Below, in pieces: positions 37,884 through 48,267 of a stretch of 49,704 nucleotides of DNA. The stretch comes from Alphaproteobacteria bacterium (GTDB lineage: Bacteria > Pseudomonadota > Alphaproteobacteria > Sphingomonadales > Emcibacteraceae), in contig JAJRQU010000084.1 of the NCBI GenBank assembly GCA_024280095.1, positions 1-49,704 of the forward strand, read 5' to 3'. How positions within the stretch are numbered: the stretch's first letter is position 1; each line of letters starts with the position of its first letter. The position numbers and the translations under genes were made by a program. The notes beneath the pieces are model-generated. The model saw nothing but the letters and a program-made list of their open reading frames with translations, had not been told where the DNA came from and ran no database searches.

Positions 37884-40403
37884 TTAATATATTCCGCCAG
37901 TACCCGTGCGGAGCTTTGTCTTTGTTTGCACCAGAGAATTAAATCCGTCAAGTACTTCGCCTTTTTTTGTTGGAAAAGATCCTTGGCGGAAGGCCTCAAG
38001 GATTGTGCCTTTCTCGCCAACAGCGGCGATTTGGCCCGTTACAGGATTAACCCTGACGCGCCGAACGCCCTCGGGAATTCGGAACGGAATAACCGCAGAA
38101 CCTTTGGTCGCATCGGCCATAAACTCCTTGAATATAGGAACCGCGACCGACGAGCCTTCTTCGCCTTTACCCAATGACCGGGGCTTGTCAAAACCAACAA
38201 ATACGCCAACAACCAGGTCTGGCGAAAAGCCAATGAACCATGTATCAAAACTGTCATTAGACGTGCCTGTTTTACCCGCGAGCGGTTTCCTAAGTGATCT
38301 TATCCTGATGCCCGTTCCTCTTTGTACTACGCCTTCCATCATGGAAACCATTTGATAAGAGGTCACAGGGTCTAAAATCTGCTTACGGTTATCGGGAATT
38401 TCCGGTTTTTTTTGATGGCGCCATTCCTGAAGGCGGCAATCCTGACATTCCCTCTGATCATGGCGAAAAATGGTCTTGCCGTAACGATCTTGTATCCTGT
38501 CAACAAACGTTGGGGTAATTTCTTTGCCGCCATTAACGATCATGCCGTATGCGCTGGTCATATTAAGTAGAGTAGACTCACCCGCCCCAAGCGCCATGGA
38601 CAATACGGCGGGCATATCATTCATGATATGCATACGTTCCGCAATTTCAACGATACCCTCCATTTTTAAATATTGCGCAAGCCGTACCGTCATCAGATTA
38701 CGGGATTTCTCGATTCCCAAACGCAATGTGCTGGCACCGTAGAATTTATTACTGGAATTTTGCGGCTTCCACTTACCAAGGCCATAGCCCTGTTCAATGA
38801 CAAACGGCGCATCAAGAACCAGACTTGACGGCGTGAAGCCATGTTCAAGAGCAACCGCATAGACAAAGGGTTTAAACGCTGACCCCGGCTGCCTTTTGGC
38901 TTGAGTCGCGCGGTTAAATTCACTGCGCTTAAAATCAAAACCGCCGACCATAGCCAAAACGCGCCCCGTATGGGGATCCATTGCCACCAACGCGCCATCT
39001 ATTTCCGGTATCTGCCTCAATCCATAAGTTCGGGTTGCTTCAATTTCCTGAAGCAACAAGTCACCGCTAGTCTCTGGGCCAGTCTTTAGGTCAGCTTCAG
39101 CCTTTGATTTAAAAATTTCTTCTACAACGATGACATCACCGGCCTTAAGAACCTCGGTGACGGCTTTAATTTTTGGTCCTAAATATTCTTTTTTCTTCCA
39201 GGCTCTTGCCCATTTCACTTCATCCAGGTCTATGCGGCCCCGGCTACCTTCGGGCAGGAGAATAATGGCCTTCTCTTGGTTCACTTCTGTGATCAGGGCG
39301 AGTTGCCATGCCTTGATACCAAGCGGAATATCCCGTTTGATAATAGCCTTTAAATTGTCCAGTTTTTCAGCAATATTTTCCATATTTTCGATCACTATGC
39401 GTGCAATCGGCCCGCGCCAGCCATGCCGCCTGTCATAGGCAATCAGGCCTCTTTTCAGCTCACGCTCGGCTATGATTTGATATTTCGGTAAAAGTGATGT
39501 TTTGACAAATAAACCACCCTCATAAAGTTCTTGATTCCCATACATGGCCTTAAGTTCACGGCGCACCTCTTCTGTAAAATATTCTGCCTTAAAAGTGCGC
39601 GTTTTATCACGGCTAATGGTTATAAGCGGTTTGCTCTGAGCGATGAACTTTTCTTCTTCGGTGATAAAACCTTCATCATGCATTCGCTTCAGAACCCAGT
39701 TACGGCGACCCACGGCACGATCATATTTACGGACGGGGTGATAATTATTTGGTGCCTTGGGCAAAGCCGCCAGATAGGCAATCTCATCCAGTTCCAGCTG
39801 ATTGATTGATTTGTTAAAATAGCTGAGCGCGGCCGCCGCAATACCATACGAGCCATAGCCCAGATAATTTTCATTCAAATATAATTCTAGAATCTGATCT
39901 TTGCTGAAAGCTTTTTCAATTCGATATGAAAGAATGGCCTCTTTAATTTTCCGCTCATAGGTTTGTATCCCAGACAGAAGGAAATTTTTGGCTACTTGCT
40001 GGGTAATCGTCGAAGCCCCGACTTTGCCGCCGCCTGTAAACATATTTTTTACATTGGTAACAACCGCCCGCATCAGCCCCAGATAATCAAGCCCCCCATG
40101 ACTGTAAAAATTTTTATCTTCCGCAGAAAGATAGGCTTGAATAACGCGAGGCGGAACGGCGGATATGGGAATGAAAAGTCTTTTTTGTTTGGCAAATTCG
40201 GATAGAAGGCTACCATCCCCCGCATAGATACGGCTTACAATTGGCGGCTCATAATTCGCCAGTTGCGTGTAATCGGGCAAATCTTTACCATAAAGATTCA
40301 GAATGTAAATAATCCCAATGATCCCGGAAAGGCCGCCCAGCAAAATAGCGACGATAGTGCCGCCCAATATATTAATTAATATTCTACGCTTTAAAATTGT
40401 CAT
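37884..40403 (-). CDS. mrcA: penicillin-binding protein 1A (bifunctional transglycosylase/transpeptidase)
   Basis: A class A PBP that polymerises and cross-links peptidoglycan. The 839-residue protein has an N-terminal anchor (about 10-32), a glycosyltransferase domain with AEDKNFYSHGGLD and GASTITQQVAKNF, an OB-like insert (about 330-410), and a transpeptidase domain with the SxxK motif in PGSAFKPF, SRN in EKSRNLMTV, and the KTG motif in AGKTGTSNDSFDTWF. It follows amiC by 98 bp and is 22 bp from prfB. The amiC-PBP1A-prfB order is common in alphaproteobacteria. Confidence 0.96.
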   Translation of the reverse strand: MTILKRRILINILGGTIVAILLGGLSGIIGIIYILNLYGKDLPDYTQLANYEPPIVSRIYAGDGSLLSEFAKQKRLFIPISAVPPRVIQAYLSAEDKNFYSHGGLDYLGLMRAVVTNVKNMFTGGGKVGASTITQQVAKNFLLSGIQTYERKIKEAILSYRIEKAFSKDQILELYLNENYLGYGSYGIAAAALSYFNKSINQLELDEIAYLAALPKAPNNYHPVRKYDRAVGRRNWVLKRMHDEGFITEEEKFIAQSKPLITISRDKTRTFKAEYFTEEVRRELKAMYGNQELYEGGLFVKTSLLPKYQIIAERELKRGLIAYDRRHGWRGPIARIVIENMENIAEKLDNLKAIIKRDIPLGIKAWQLALITEVNQEKAIILLPEGSRGRIDLDEVKWARAWKKKEYLGPKIKAVTEVLKAGDVIVVEEIFKSKAEADLKTGPETSGDLLLQEIEATRTYGLRQIPEIDGALVAMDPHTGRVLAMVGGFDFKRSEFNRATQAKRQPGSAFKPFVYAVALEHGFTPSSLVLDAPFVIEQGYGLGKWKPQNSSNKFYGASTLRLGIEKSRNLMTVRLAQYLKMEGIVEIAERMHIMNDMPAVLSMALGAGESTLLNMTSAYGMIVNGGKEITPTFVDRIQDRYGKTIFRHDQRECQDCRLQEWRHQKKPEIPDNRKQILDPVTSYQMVSMMEGVVQRGTGIRIRSLRKPLAGKTGTSNDSFDTWFIGFSPDLVVGVFVGFDKPRSLGKGEEGSSVAVPIFKEFMADATKGSAVIPFRIPEGVRRVRVNPVTGQIAAVGEKGTILEAFRQGSFPTKKGEVLDGFNSLVQTKTKLRTGTGGIY

Positions 40404-40501
40404 GGTGATGAAATCTTAATCCATAATAAATCAAATTGTTTCCATATCCATAAGGCCTAAGTATGTCAACATGATGACTTGACCAAGGGAAATCCTGGTT
40501 G

Positions 40502-41722
40502 TTAATTGGCCACATATGTCTTATTGAAAAAACGATCCGCCGCTTTCACAATAGCTCTGCCTATATCTTGCTGCGTTTCTTTTTGCATAAGGATTTTAGC
40601 ATCATATATATTGGTTAAATAGCCAAGTTCCAGCAATATGGATGGCACATCAAGCCCCTTAAGAACCAGCAAGTTTGCTGTTCTGTGGGGCCGCGTTCTT
40701 ACGAGGACAACCCTTTCGAGCTGCGGAACCAGTTCATTGGCAAAACTGCTGGATAAATTCATTGTTTCGCGCATAACAAGGTCAATCAATATAGATTGCA
40801 CGATATGTATTTCTTCTTCCAAATCCATGCCGGCGATAATATCTGATTTATTTTCCCGCGCCGCAAGGGCCGCCGCCTCATGATCAGAGGCTTTTTCCGA
40901 AAGCGTATAAACTGTTGCGCCCCGCACCTTTGGATTGGCGATAGAATCAGCATGAACAGAAATAAACAGATCTGCCTGCTTATTATGGGCAATCGCACTG
41001 CGATCACGGTGTTTAAGGAAAATATCCCGATTTCGGGTCATAATGACGTCATAGCGTCCAGTTTTCTCCAATTCCCTTTTTATGGCGCGAGAGGCACTTA
41101 AAACAACGGTTTTTTCCGGAAAACCGCGATATTTTTTTCCGCCAAGATTTCCCGGATCATGTCCGCCGTGCCCAGGATCCAAGACAATTAATTTTTTCGT
41201 CCGACCAGTTTTTAAATCCCTATCCAGTTCGGCCAGACGAGGGTTTTTCGCAGGTCTGGAAGACGGTTTTTTAACGCTGGCCTCAAAGTTCCTCTTGCTT
41301 TCCTTCTTTAAATCTATGACAAAACGATAGGGCTTGTTTTTAGTAGGGTTTATAATGAATGATTTGTGAATTTTAACAGGTTCCTTAACGTCCAGAACAA
41401 TACGAGATGTTCCCGGCTTAAACAAACCAAAGCGATATTTATCAATCAATCCCCTGCCCGAGGCACCGCCATAATCACTTTTCCATTCGACTTCAGTAAT
41501 ATCTATAACGACCCGGTTCGGGTTGGCAAGCGTGAATATATTGAATTTAATTTTCTTATTAATATCCAGTACAAAACGTGTATTGCTTTTGGTATGACCA
41601 ATACGGATACTGGATACTTCCGGCGGGTTTGCCAATAGATCCGTTGCCGGAACGGACAGGAAAGCACCGCCAAAAAAAACCGCCAAACAATATTTAACTA
41701 TTTTTCGTATAATTTGCTTCAT
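40502..41722 (-). CDS. amiC: N-acetylmuramoyl-L-alanine amidase AmiC-type
   Basis: A periplasmic amidase that cleaves the glycan-peptide bond during daughter-cell separation. The 406-residue protein has a signal peptide (about 1-32), an AMIN domain (about 35-145) that usually targets the enzyme to septal peptidoglycan, a linker with basic residues, and an Amidase_3 domain (about 175-400). The zinc site includes VLDPGHGGHDPGN and FISVHAD, and catalytic Glu residues appear in ETMNLSSSFANELV and LLELGYLTN. It is the first gene of the amiC-PBP1A-prfB run. Confidence 0.95.
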   Translation of the reverse strand: MKQIIRKIVKYCLAVFFGGAFLSVPATDLLANPPEVSSIRIGHTKSNTRFVLDINKKIKFNIFTLANPNRVVIDITEVEWKSDYGGASGRGLIDKYRFGLFKPGTSRIVLDVKEPVKIHKSFIINPTKNKPYRFVIDLKKESKRNFEASVKKPSSRPAKNPRLAELDRDLKTGRTKKLIVLDPGHGGHDPGNLGGKKYRGFPEKTVVLSASRAIKRELEKTGRYDVIMTRNRDIFLKHRDRSAIAHNKQADLFISVHADSIANPKVRGATVYTLSEKASDHEAAALAARENKSDIIAGMDLEEEIHIVQSILIDLVMRETMNLSSSFANELVPQLERVVLVRTRPHRTANLLVLKGLDVPSILLELGYLTNIYDAKILMQKETQQDIGRAIVKAADRFFNKTYVAN

Positions 41723-42310
41723 ATCTATTAATTCTACGACCTGCCTAAATCACCTTGGTTTTAAAAATTATCCGTTAATATATCTGAACAATAGGAAAAG
41801 CTCATTAATTATTTATAAAAATAAATACTTTAGCTATTGTAGAGCACCTATTGTATGGTTATGTTACTAAAGCAGTCAAATGTCCAAATATATTAATGGC
41901 ATAGAAATTAATTATGAATATTTGAATAGCATACTTAAGCGAGCCTGGGAGAATTACATTTCCAACTGCGTTGGTAACATGATCATAATATCTGATGATA
42001 TTAATATCATGTCATAACAACGACATGGGCCGTAAATTACAGGATTATTTGAGGTCAGCTGATCCAAAAAAATCCAATATAACAAAGACGAAAAGATAAA
42101 TGAATTTCAGCATTAACAGCATTAAGGTTATTGGTCAGGCCATGCGGATGAAACAAATACTTCATCTGCTTGGGATGATGTTTGCCGTGAAGAAGTCTGT
42201 GAATGCCACCTTTTTTAACCCCATAAATAATAACAACCTAAAACCAGCACGCCTGTTATTTGCCTTACGCAAACCTGGCTCGAGCGGATATGGTTGTGGA
42301 GAGAATTTAA
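41723..42310. other. 588-bp leader/intergenic region before rne
   Basis: AT-rich, with no convincing gene. It holds a 16-bp perfect palindrome, ATGATATTAATATCAT (41995-42010), and a 45-codon frame at 41880-42017 without a ribosome site. A second frame from 42100 overlaps the rne start. It would contain the amiC promoter on the left and the rne promoter and leader on the right. RNase E leaders in other bacteria carry autoregulatory structures, but none could be recognised here. Confidence 0.5.
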
Positions 42311-45112
42311 ATGACAATAAAAATGTTAATCGATGCAACGCACGAGGAAGAGACTCGCGTTGCAATCGTTCATGGCAACCGTGTTGAGGAATTTGATTAC
42401 GAATCTTCAGCAAAAAAACAAATCAAAGGCAATGTATATTTAGCAAAAATCACCCGCGTAGAGCCTTCTCTGCAGGCTGCTTTTGTGGATTATGGCGGGA
42501 ACCGTCACGGCTTCCTTGCTTTCAGCGAGATACATCCAGACTATTATCAAATTCCTGTTTCCGACCGCGAAGAGTTGATCGCGGAAGAAACGGCAGCCTA
42601 TGCCAAGCTTCTCAATGAAGAAGAAGAGGAAATTGTAGAAAAAAAACCAAAAAGAAGACCCCGAAGAAAAGCAAAAAGCAATTCTGATAAGAAGGATGAT
42701 GTTAAAGAAGAGACATCAGAGTCCAGCACGGCACCTAAAGACTCCGGCGAAGAGACAGTAGCTGAACCTGTTTCAGATAATGTTACAAGAGAAGAGCCTT
42801 CCGATGAGATTGCCCAGCCTGAGTTAGAGACTGAATTAGAGACTGAATTAGAGCCTGAATTAAAAACTGAACCAGCACCAGATGATGAGCCAAAAGATAA
42901 AGCAGAAAATGATCCTGGTTCAATCACCAAGGCAGAATCTGTCGCGGGGCCTGAAACCATATCAGAAAAGATAACCTCTGATGACGATTCAGATGATGAC
43001 AGCGATGACGAAGACGATGATGCAGAAATCACGGACACTCATATTATCGACGATGAAGAAGCAGAAGAAAAAATACGCATAAAAATTGCCAAGGGACTGC
43101 GCCGGAAATATAAAATTCAGGAAGTCATTAAAAAGAACCAAATCATTCTGATACAGGTTGTTAAAGAAGAACGCGGAAATAAGGGCGCGGCCCTGACCAC
43201 TTATTTATCTCTGCCGGGACGCTATTGCGTTCTTATGCCAAACACGCTTCATGGCGGCGGCGTTAGCCGTAAGATTGCCAGCGTAAGTGAACGCAAATCC
43301 CTGAAGAAAATCCTTACTGACCTTGAAATGCCGAGCGGCATAGCTTGCATTATCAGAACAGCGGGGCAAAGCCGAACCAAGACCGAAATTAAACGAGATT
43401 TTGATTACCTCATCCGTACTTGGGAAGGTATTCGTGAGCGCACGCTTAAATCTGTGGCACCGGTTTTGATCAATGAAGAAGGCGACCTTATTAAGCGAAG
43501 CATCCGCGATCTTTACACACGTGAAGTTGATGAAATTCTGGTTGAAGGGGAAAAAGGCTATAAAACCGCACGCTCCTTTATGCGCCTGCTTATGCCCAGC
43601 CATGCCCGTAAAATAAAACATTATACGGACTCGATCCCGCTGCTCCATAAATTTCAGGTGGAAAGCCAATTGGACGCAATGTATTCCCCAACAGCGCAAT
43701 TAAAATCCGGCGGATATATTGTTATTAATCCAACCGAAGCCTTAGTGTCCATTGATGTAAATTCTGGCAAGGCGACGAAAGAACATAACATCGAAGAAAC
43801 CGCCCGCAAGACCAACCTTGAAGCTGCTGAGGAAATTGCCCGCCAGCTGCGCCTGCGGGATATGGCCGGATTGATCGTCATTGATTTCATTGATATGGAA
43901 AACAGGGGGAACAACCGGGCTGTTGAACAGAGAATGAAAGAATGCCTGAAATCTGATCGTGCCCGAATACAGGTTGGCAGAATAAGCTCTTTTGGCTTGA
44001 TGGAAATGTCACGTCAACGTCTGCGTGCCGGTGTTTTGGAATCCAGTACAACCGCTTGCCCTCATTGTGAAGGAGCCGGCGTTATTCGATCTGTGGAATC
44101 CCAAGTCTTGCATATTTTACGGGCTTTAGAAGATGAGGGAATAAAATCACGAAACGATAAAGTTTCCGTTCATCTTCCAGAGCAGGCCGCAATCTATTTA
44201 TTAAATAACAAGCGGAAGAAACTGGTTAGCCTGGAAGAAAAATATAACTTCATCATCGAAATCATCATTGATTCAAGCCTGACTGAATCTGCTTATAAAT
44301 TGGATGCTCCCAATTCAGACAATAAGAAATTCGAAAAATCAAGCGGGGGCCATCAGAATAAATCTCGTGAGACAAGCCAGCGCGCTCAAAGTAAAAACCG
44401 TTCGGGGCAGGATCGTAGTAACAGGCAGCGTGACCAGTCTCGCAAACATAAAGAAAAAACCGAAAACCAATCGGCAAATATCAACAATAATCAGGAAAAC
44501 CCAGATACCTCCGCCGGTGCAAAGCCGGATAACGCGCCGGAGACAACATCGCCTGAAAATCAGGATGGTAAACCGCGCCGCCGTAGAAGGAGATCACGCC
44601 GCAATCATAAAGATCAGACTGATACAATGGGCCGCGCAAATAATAATGAAGAGAGCAATATAGGTAACGTTGATCCATCGCCGAGCACGCCCATATCCCC
44701 TTCAGGTGAGGACGCAAGTGAACCAATTCCTGAATCCAGCGAAGAAAAGCCAAAGCGCAACAGACGTGCGCGCGGCGGAAAAAAACTTTCTGAAGAAAGC
44801 AAGTCAAAAACAGTTGCCCTAGATACATCTGTTACTTCAGATGAGAGCCCTGCAAAGAAATCAGAAGAGAAACCTGCAAGGCGGCCTTATCCGCCGCAGG
44901 CAAGAAGCAGAAGAAACGCGGCGAGTAATAAAAAAACATCCGCCGCCGCAACTGAAGATTCCATTGCACCATCTGCCGTAAAATCAACCAAATCTGCCCC
45001 TTCCAAGGATTCATCTGTAAAAACAGAAGTTAAATCTGCGGCACCAAAGGCACCAGAAGCTGAAAGCACCGGCCCTAAAAAATCAGGTTGGTGGCAACGT
45101 ACATTCGGTTAA
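42311..45112 (+). CDS. rne: ribonuclease E/G
   Basis: The main endoribonuclease for mRNA decay and rRNA processing. The 933-residue protein has an S1 domain split by an acidic, Lys/Glu-rich insert (about 100-260), the catalytic core with IDVNSGKATKEHN and DLIVIDFIDME-like metal residues (GLIVIDFIDMENRGN), the zinc-link CPHCEGAGV, and a long disordered, basic/acidic C-terminal half for degradosome partners, ending GWWQRTFG. A 12-bp unit (GAGACTGAATTA) is repeated about four times near 42826-42873. GGAGAG precedes the ATG. Confidence 0.96.
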   Translation: MTIKMLIDATHEEETRVAIVHGNRVEEFDYESSAKKQIKGNVYLAKITRVEPSLQAAFVDYGGNRHGFLAFSEIHPDYYQIPVSDREELIAEETAAYAKLLNEEEEEIVEKKPKRRPRRKAKSNSDKKDDVKEETSESSTAPKDSGEETVAEPVSDNVTREEPSDEIAQPELETELETELEPELKTEPAPDDEPKDKAENDPGSITKAESVAGPETISEKITSDDDSDDDSDDEDDDAEITDTHIIDDEEAEEKIRIKIAKGLRRKYKIQEVIKKNQIILIQVVKEERGNKGAALTTYLSLPGRYCVLMPNTLHGGGVSRKIASVSERKSLKKILTDLEMPSGIACIIRTAGQSRTKTEIKRDFDYLIRTWEGIRERTLKSVAPVLINEEGDLIKRSIRDLYTREVDEILVEGEKGYKTARSFMRLLMPSHARKIKHYTDSIPLLHKFQVESQLDAMYSPTAQLKSGGYIVINPTEALVSIDVNSGKATKEHNIEETARKTNLEAAEEIARQLRLRDMAGLIVIDFIDMENRGNNRAVEQRMKECLKSDRARIQVGRISSFGLMEMSRQRLRAGVLESSTTACPHCEGAGVIRSVESQVLHILRALEDEGIKSRNDKVSVHLPEQAAIYLLNNKRKKLVSLEEKYNFIIEIIIDSSLTESAYKLDAPNSDNKKFEKSSGGHQNKSRETSQRAQSKNRSGQDRSNRQRDQSRKHKEKTENQSANINNNQENPDTSAGAKPDNAPETTSPENQDGKPRRRRRRSRRNHKDQTDTMGRANNNEESNIGNVDPSPSTPISPSGEDASEPIPESSEEKPKRNRRARGGKKLSEESKSKTVALDTSVTSDESPAKKSEEKPARRPYPPQARSRRNAASNKKTSAAATEDSIAPSAVKSTKSAPSKDSSVKTEVKSAAPKAPEAESTGPKKSGWWQRTFG

Positions 45113-45155
45113 TCCGATCTTTCTGGATAGTTTCAGTATAATTCATACCAAATTC

Positions 45156-45187
45156 AAGGCTCGGCATTTGCCGGGCCTTAATTTTAT
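45156..45187 (+). terminator. terminator after rne
   Basis: A 10-bp stem, AAGGCTCGGC/GCCGGGCCTT, with loop ATTT, is followed by AATTTTAT on the plus strand. It closes the rne transcript about 45 bp after the stop. Confidence 0.85.
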
Positions 45188-45292
45188 CAAAATCATCTTC
45201 TATGGTAAAACTATATTAGAATAAAATATGACAATCCAATTGACGAATGAATTTGCACTATTTAACGTGATGTTATGATAAAGAAGGTTCAT

Positions 45293-46708
45293 ATGCTTTT
45301 TTCGCCCCAAATTATAAATCGCAGGCTTTGGCAGTTTTTCTGCCAATTCATTTGTATGATTTTAATCTTCACCCTTGGAATAGCTCACACCAGTTACGCC
45401 CAAAAAGGCGGTGGCTTGTCCATATTGCGGGATGCGGAAATTGAAAGAACCATTCGGCATATGTCAGAGCCGATTTTCAAAGCGGCCGAACTTGATAATA
45501 ATTCGGTTAACACATATTTGATCAATGACAACAGCCTGAATGCCTTTGTTGCAGGTGGTCAGAATATTTTTCTTCACTCCGGCCTATTGATACAGGCAAA
45601 GGATGCCAATCAGGTTATTGGGGTTATTGCCCATGAAGTTGGCCATATCACCGGGGGACATTTATCGCGTTTTTCCGATGGCATCCGAAGCGCCACTATT
45701 ATGACACTACTTGGTGCCCTTCTTGGTGCGGCGGCTATTGCTGCGGGGTCAGGTGACGCTGGCATGGCGCTCATCCTTGGCGGGCAACAAATTGGCACAA
45801 GAACTTTTCTTAAATATAGCCGCACGCAAGAATCAGCCGCTGATCAGGCGGGCTTAACTTTCCTCGAGAAAACAGGACAGTCTGGTATAGGCTTAATTGG
45901 TTTTCTTGATTATCTGGGTGATCAGGAGCTTATGACGGCGCGCTACCGGGATCCATATGCAGGTACCCATCCCGTAAGCGGTCAAAGAATCTCGAAACTT
46001 CGGGGACGGGTGGAAAGCTCAATTTATTTTAAGGCCAAAACTCCTGAAAAAATTGAACATGAATTCAAACGCCTGCAAGCAAAATTATATGGTTATCTAA
46101 AACCGCCTTATGCGACCCTCAATAAATATACCCAAAAAGATCAAAGCCTTTACGCCAAATATGCCCGCGCATTTGCCTATCACAAGCAGCATGAAATGGA
46201 CAAGGCTATCGGCGAAATAGATACACTCTTGCAAGAATATCCCCATGACCCCTTTTTCTGGGAAACAAAAGGCCAGATTTTATTTGAAAATGGCTTGATC
46301 ATTGACTCGCTTCAACCTTACCGTAATGCTGTCAGAATTCTTCCTGAGGCATCTTTAATACGTATTTCTTTGGCCCAGTCACTGATTGCGACTGAAGATG
46401 ATCTATATTTGGACGAAGCCCTGGACAATCTTGAATTCGCATTGTCACGCGATCCAAAAAATTCCTTCGCCTGGTATCAGGCCTCTATCGCCTATCATCG
46501 AAAGAAAGATAAGGCCATGACATATTATTCCACTGCAGAGAGATTTTTATTGATCGGAAATATGCAGGGAGCAATGATTAATGCCAAACATGCTGTTGAT
46601 ACTCTGCCCCATGATATCCCGCAATGGATCAGAGCGCAGGATATACTTGTTGTAACGCAATCAAACATGAGCGATAAAGATCGTAAGAAACACGAAAAAA
46701 AACATTAA
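45293..46708 (+). CDS. M48 metalloprotease with TPR repeats (BepA/YfgC-like)
   Basis: A periplasmic protease/chaperone that probably surveys outer-membrane protein assembly. From ATG 45293 (471 residues; AAGAAGG precedes it) it has a signal peptide (about 1-36), an M48 peptidase domain with HEVGH at about 114-118 and a distal Glu, and TPR-type helices at the C-terminus (about 270-465). An alternative ATG at 45275 adds six residues but lacks a ribosome site. The DsbA-like gene follows by 12 bp, consistent with a shared role in envelope protein quality. Confidence 0.93.
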   Translation: MLFSPQIINRRLWQFFCQFICMILIFTLGIAHTSYAQKGGGLSILRDAEIERTIRHMSEPIFKAAELDNNSVNTYLINDNSLNAFVAGGQNIFLHSGLLIQAKDANQVIGVIAHEVGHITGGHLSRFSDGIRSATIMTLLGALLGAAAIAAGSGDAGMALILGGQQIGTRTFLKYSRTQESAADQAGLTFLEKTGQSGIGLIGFLDYLGDQELMTARYRDPYAGTHPVSGQRISKLRGRVESSIYFKAKTPEKIEHEFKRLQAKLYGYLKPPYATLNKYTQKDQSLYAKYARAFAYHKQHEMDKAIGEIDTLLQEYPHDPFFWETKGQILFENGLIIDSLQPYRNAVRILPEASLIRISLAQSLIATEDDLYLDEALDNLEFALSRDPKNSFAWYQASIAYHRKKDKAMTYYSTAERFLLIGNMQGAMINAKHAVDTLPHDIPQWIRAQDILVVTQSNMSDKDRKKHEKKH

Positions 46709-46720
46709 GTAGAAAAAAAT

Positions 46721-47482
46721 ATGTCTCAAATATATATAAAGATTACAACATTTCTCTTAGGCCTTTTTGGAATTATTTTTATAATTTCCAGTTCCGCCGT
46801 ATCTGCCGCAGAAGAACAGCCGGCCTTATCCGCAACACAAAAGGCCGAAATCAATCAGATGATCCGTGATTATATTCTGGATCATCCCGAAATTTTACCC
46901 GAAGCCATTCAAATTCTGCAAAATCGTACAAAAAAAGCCATGTTAGAGCGACATCATACGCGGCTTTATGATGATGGCTTTAGCTACGTCGGCGGCAATA
47001 AGAATGGCGACGTCACGATTATCGAATTTTTCGATTATAACTGTGGTTATTGTAAAACTGCCCTTGATACTATGGAAAAATTAATTAAAGAGGATAAAAA
47101 TCTTCGCGTTATTTACAAGGAATTTCCTATCCTTTCAGAATCATCATATGTCATGTCCAAAGCGGCAATGGCATCCATAAAACAAGGTAAATATCCTGAA
47201 TTTCACGCGGCTCTTATGAAAAGTTCAGGAAAAATGACAGAAAACCGTATTTTTAAAATTGCCCGCGACCTTGGGCTAGACCCACAGCTTTTGGCAAAAG
47301 ATATGACCAGCCCGGTCTTAGAGCGAAACATACAAATAAATCATGGTCTGGCAAAGGCGCTGAAAATTACAGGAACGCCCGGATTCATAATCGGAAATAC
47401 CGTTATACCCGGGGCGGTTCCTTACGAAAAACTCGTAGAAGCTATTGAACGGACAAGACGTTCAGCCAAGAAGACAAATTAA
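46721..47482 (+). CDS. DsbA-family thiol:disulfide oxidoreductase
   Basis: A 253-residue periplasmic protein with a signal peptide (about 1-29), an N-terminal helical segment, and a thioredoxin fold with active site CGYC (108-111) in FFDYNCGYCKTA. The cis-Pro loop TGTPGFIIGN is present. It resembles the DsbA/Com1-like group with an N-terminal extension (Asp/Glu-rich), which in related bacteria helps fold envelope proteins. It follows the M48 protease gene by 12 bp and ends 11 bp before the thiG stop. Confidence 0.94.
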   Translation: MSQIYIKITTFLLGLFGIIFIISSSAVSAAEEQPALSATQKAEINQMIRDYILDHPEILPEAIQILQNRTKKAMLERHHTRLYDDGFSYVGGNKNGDVTIIEFFDYNCGYCKTALDTMEKLIKEDKNLRVIYKEFPILSESSYVMSKAAMASIKQGKYPEFHAALMKSSGKMTENRIFKIARDLGLDPQLLAKDMTSPVLERNIQINHGLAKALKITGTPGFIIGNTVIPGAVPYEKLVEAIERTRRSAKKTN

Positions 47483-47493
47483 TCCAATATTTC

Positions 47494-48267
47494 TTATATA
47501 AGCCCCGCAAGCGGTGATGAAGGGTCAGCATAGAGTTTTTTCGGCATTCTTCCGGCAAAATAGGCGGCCCTGCCCGCTTGAACAGCAAGGTTCATCGCCC
47601 GCGCCATGGCGATCGGATCTTTTGCTTCGGCTATGGCCGTATTCATCAAAACGCCGTCACAGCCGAGTTCCATTGCAACAGCAGCATCAGAAGCCGTGCC
47701 AACACCGGCATCAACCAAAACAGGAACATTCGCCTGTTCGATAATCAACCTTATTTGCACGGGATTTTGAATGCCCAGCCCCGATCCGATTGGCGCGCCC
47801 AGCGGCATAATTGCGCAGCACCCCAGATCTTCCAATCGCTGTGCCATAATCGGATCATCACTGCAATAGACCATGACATCGAAATTTTCCTTGATCAATA
47901 CTTCTGCGGCATGCAGCGTTTCAACCATATTGGGATAAAGGGTTTTCTGATCACCGAGAACCTCCAGTTTAACCAGATTCCAGCCCCCAGCCTCACGGGC
48001 CAGGCGCAGCGTTCGTATGGCATCATCGGCGGTAAAACATCCCGCCGTGTTGGGTAAATAAGTGTATTTTTTCGGGTCAAGAAAATCCACCAGCATAGGC
48101 TGATTCGGATCCATGACATTCACACGGCGAACGGCGACGGTCACAATTTGCGCTCCGGATGCCTCTACCGCCAATGCCGTTTCCTCAAAATCCTTGTATT
48201 TACCTGTGCCCACGATCAACCTAGACGAAAAATTCATGCCGGCTATATTAAATCTGTCGTTATTCAT
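47494..48267 (-). CDS. thiG: thiazole synthase ThiG
   Basis: It forms the thiazole phosphate of thiamine from deoxyxylulose phosphate, dehydroglycine and sulfur carried by ThiS. The 257-residue TIM barrel has the catalytic Lys in [10 protein letters not shown], and the [13 protein letters not shown] and [20 protein letters not shown] segments. It overlaps thiS by 4 bp. The C-terminal residues ASSPLAGLI match the family. No thiE, thiF, thiO or thiH is in this window. Confidence 0.97.
   Translation of the reverse strand: MNNDRFNIAGMNFSSRLIVGTGKYKDFEETALAVEASGAQIVTVAVRRVNVMDPNQPMLVDFLDPKKYTYLPNTAGCFTADDAIRTLRLAREAGGWNLVKLEVLGDQKTLYPNMVETLHAAEVLIKENFDVMVYCSDDPIMAQRLEDLGCCAIMPLGAPIGSGLGIQNPVQIRLIIEQANVPVLVDAGVGTASDAAVAMELGCDGVLMNTAIAEAKDPIAMARAMNLAVQAGRAAYFAGRMPKKLYADPSSPLAGLI

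Noticed and set aside
42100-42387. 95-codon open frame ending inside rne
   Set aside because: It overlaps the first 77 bases of rne in another frame, has no ribosome-binding site, and its composition looks like leader DNA rather than protein. rne has a clear GGAGAG-ATG.
42598-43038. 146-codon Ser-rich frame antisense to rne
   Set aside because: It is the reverse shadow of the Glu/Asp-rich insert (GAA/GAT-rich codons read as TTC/ATC and Ser codons).
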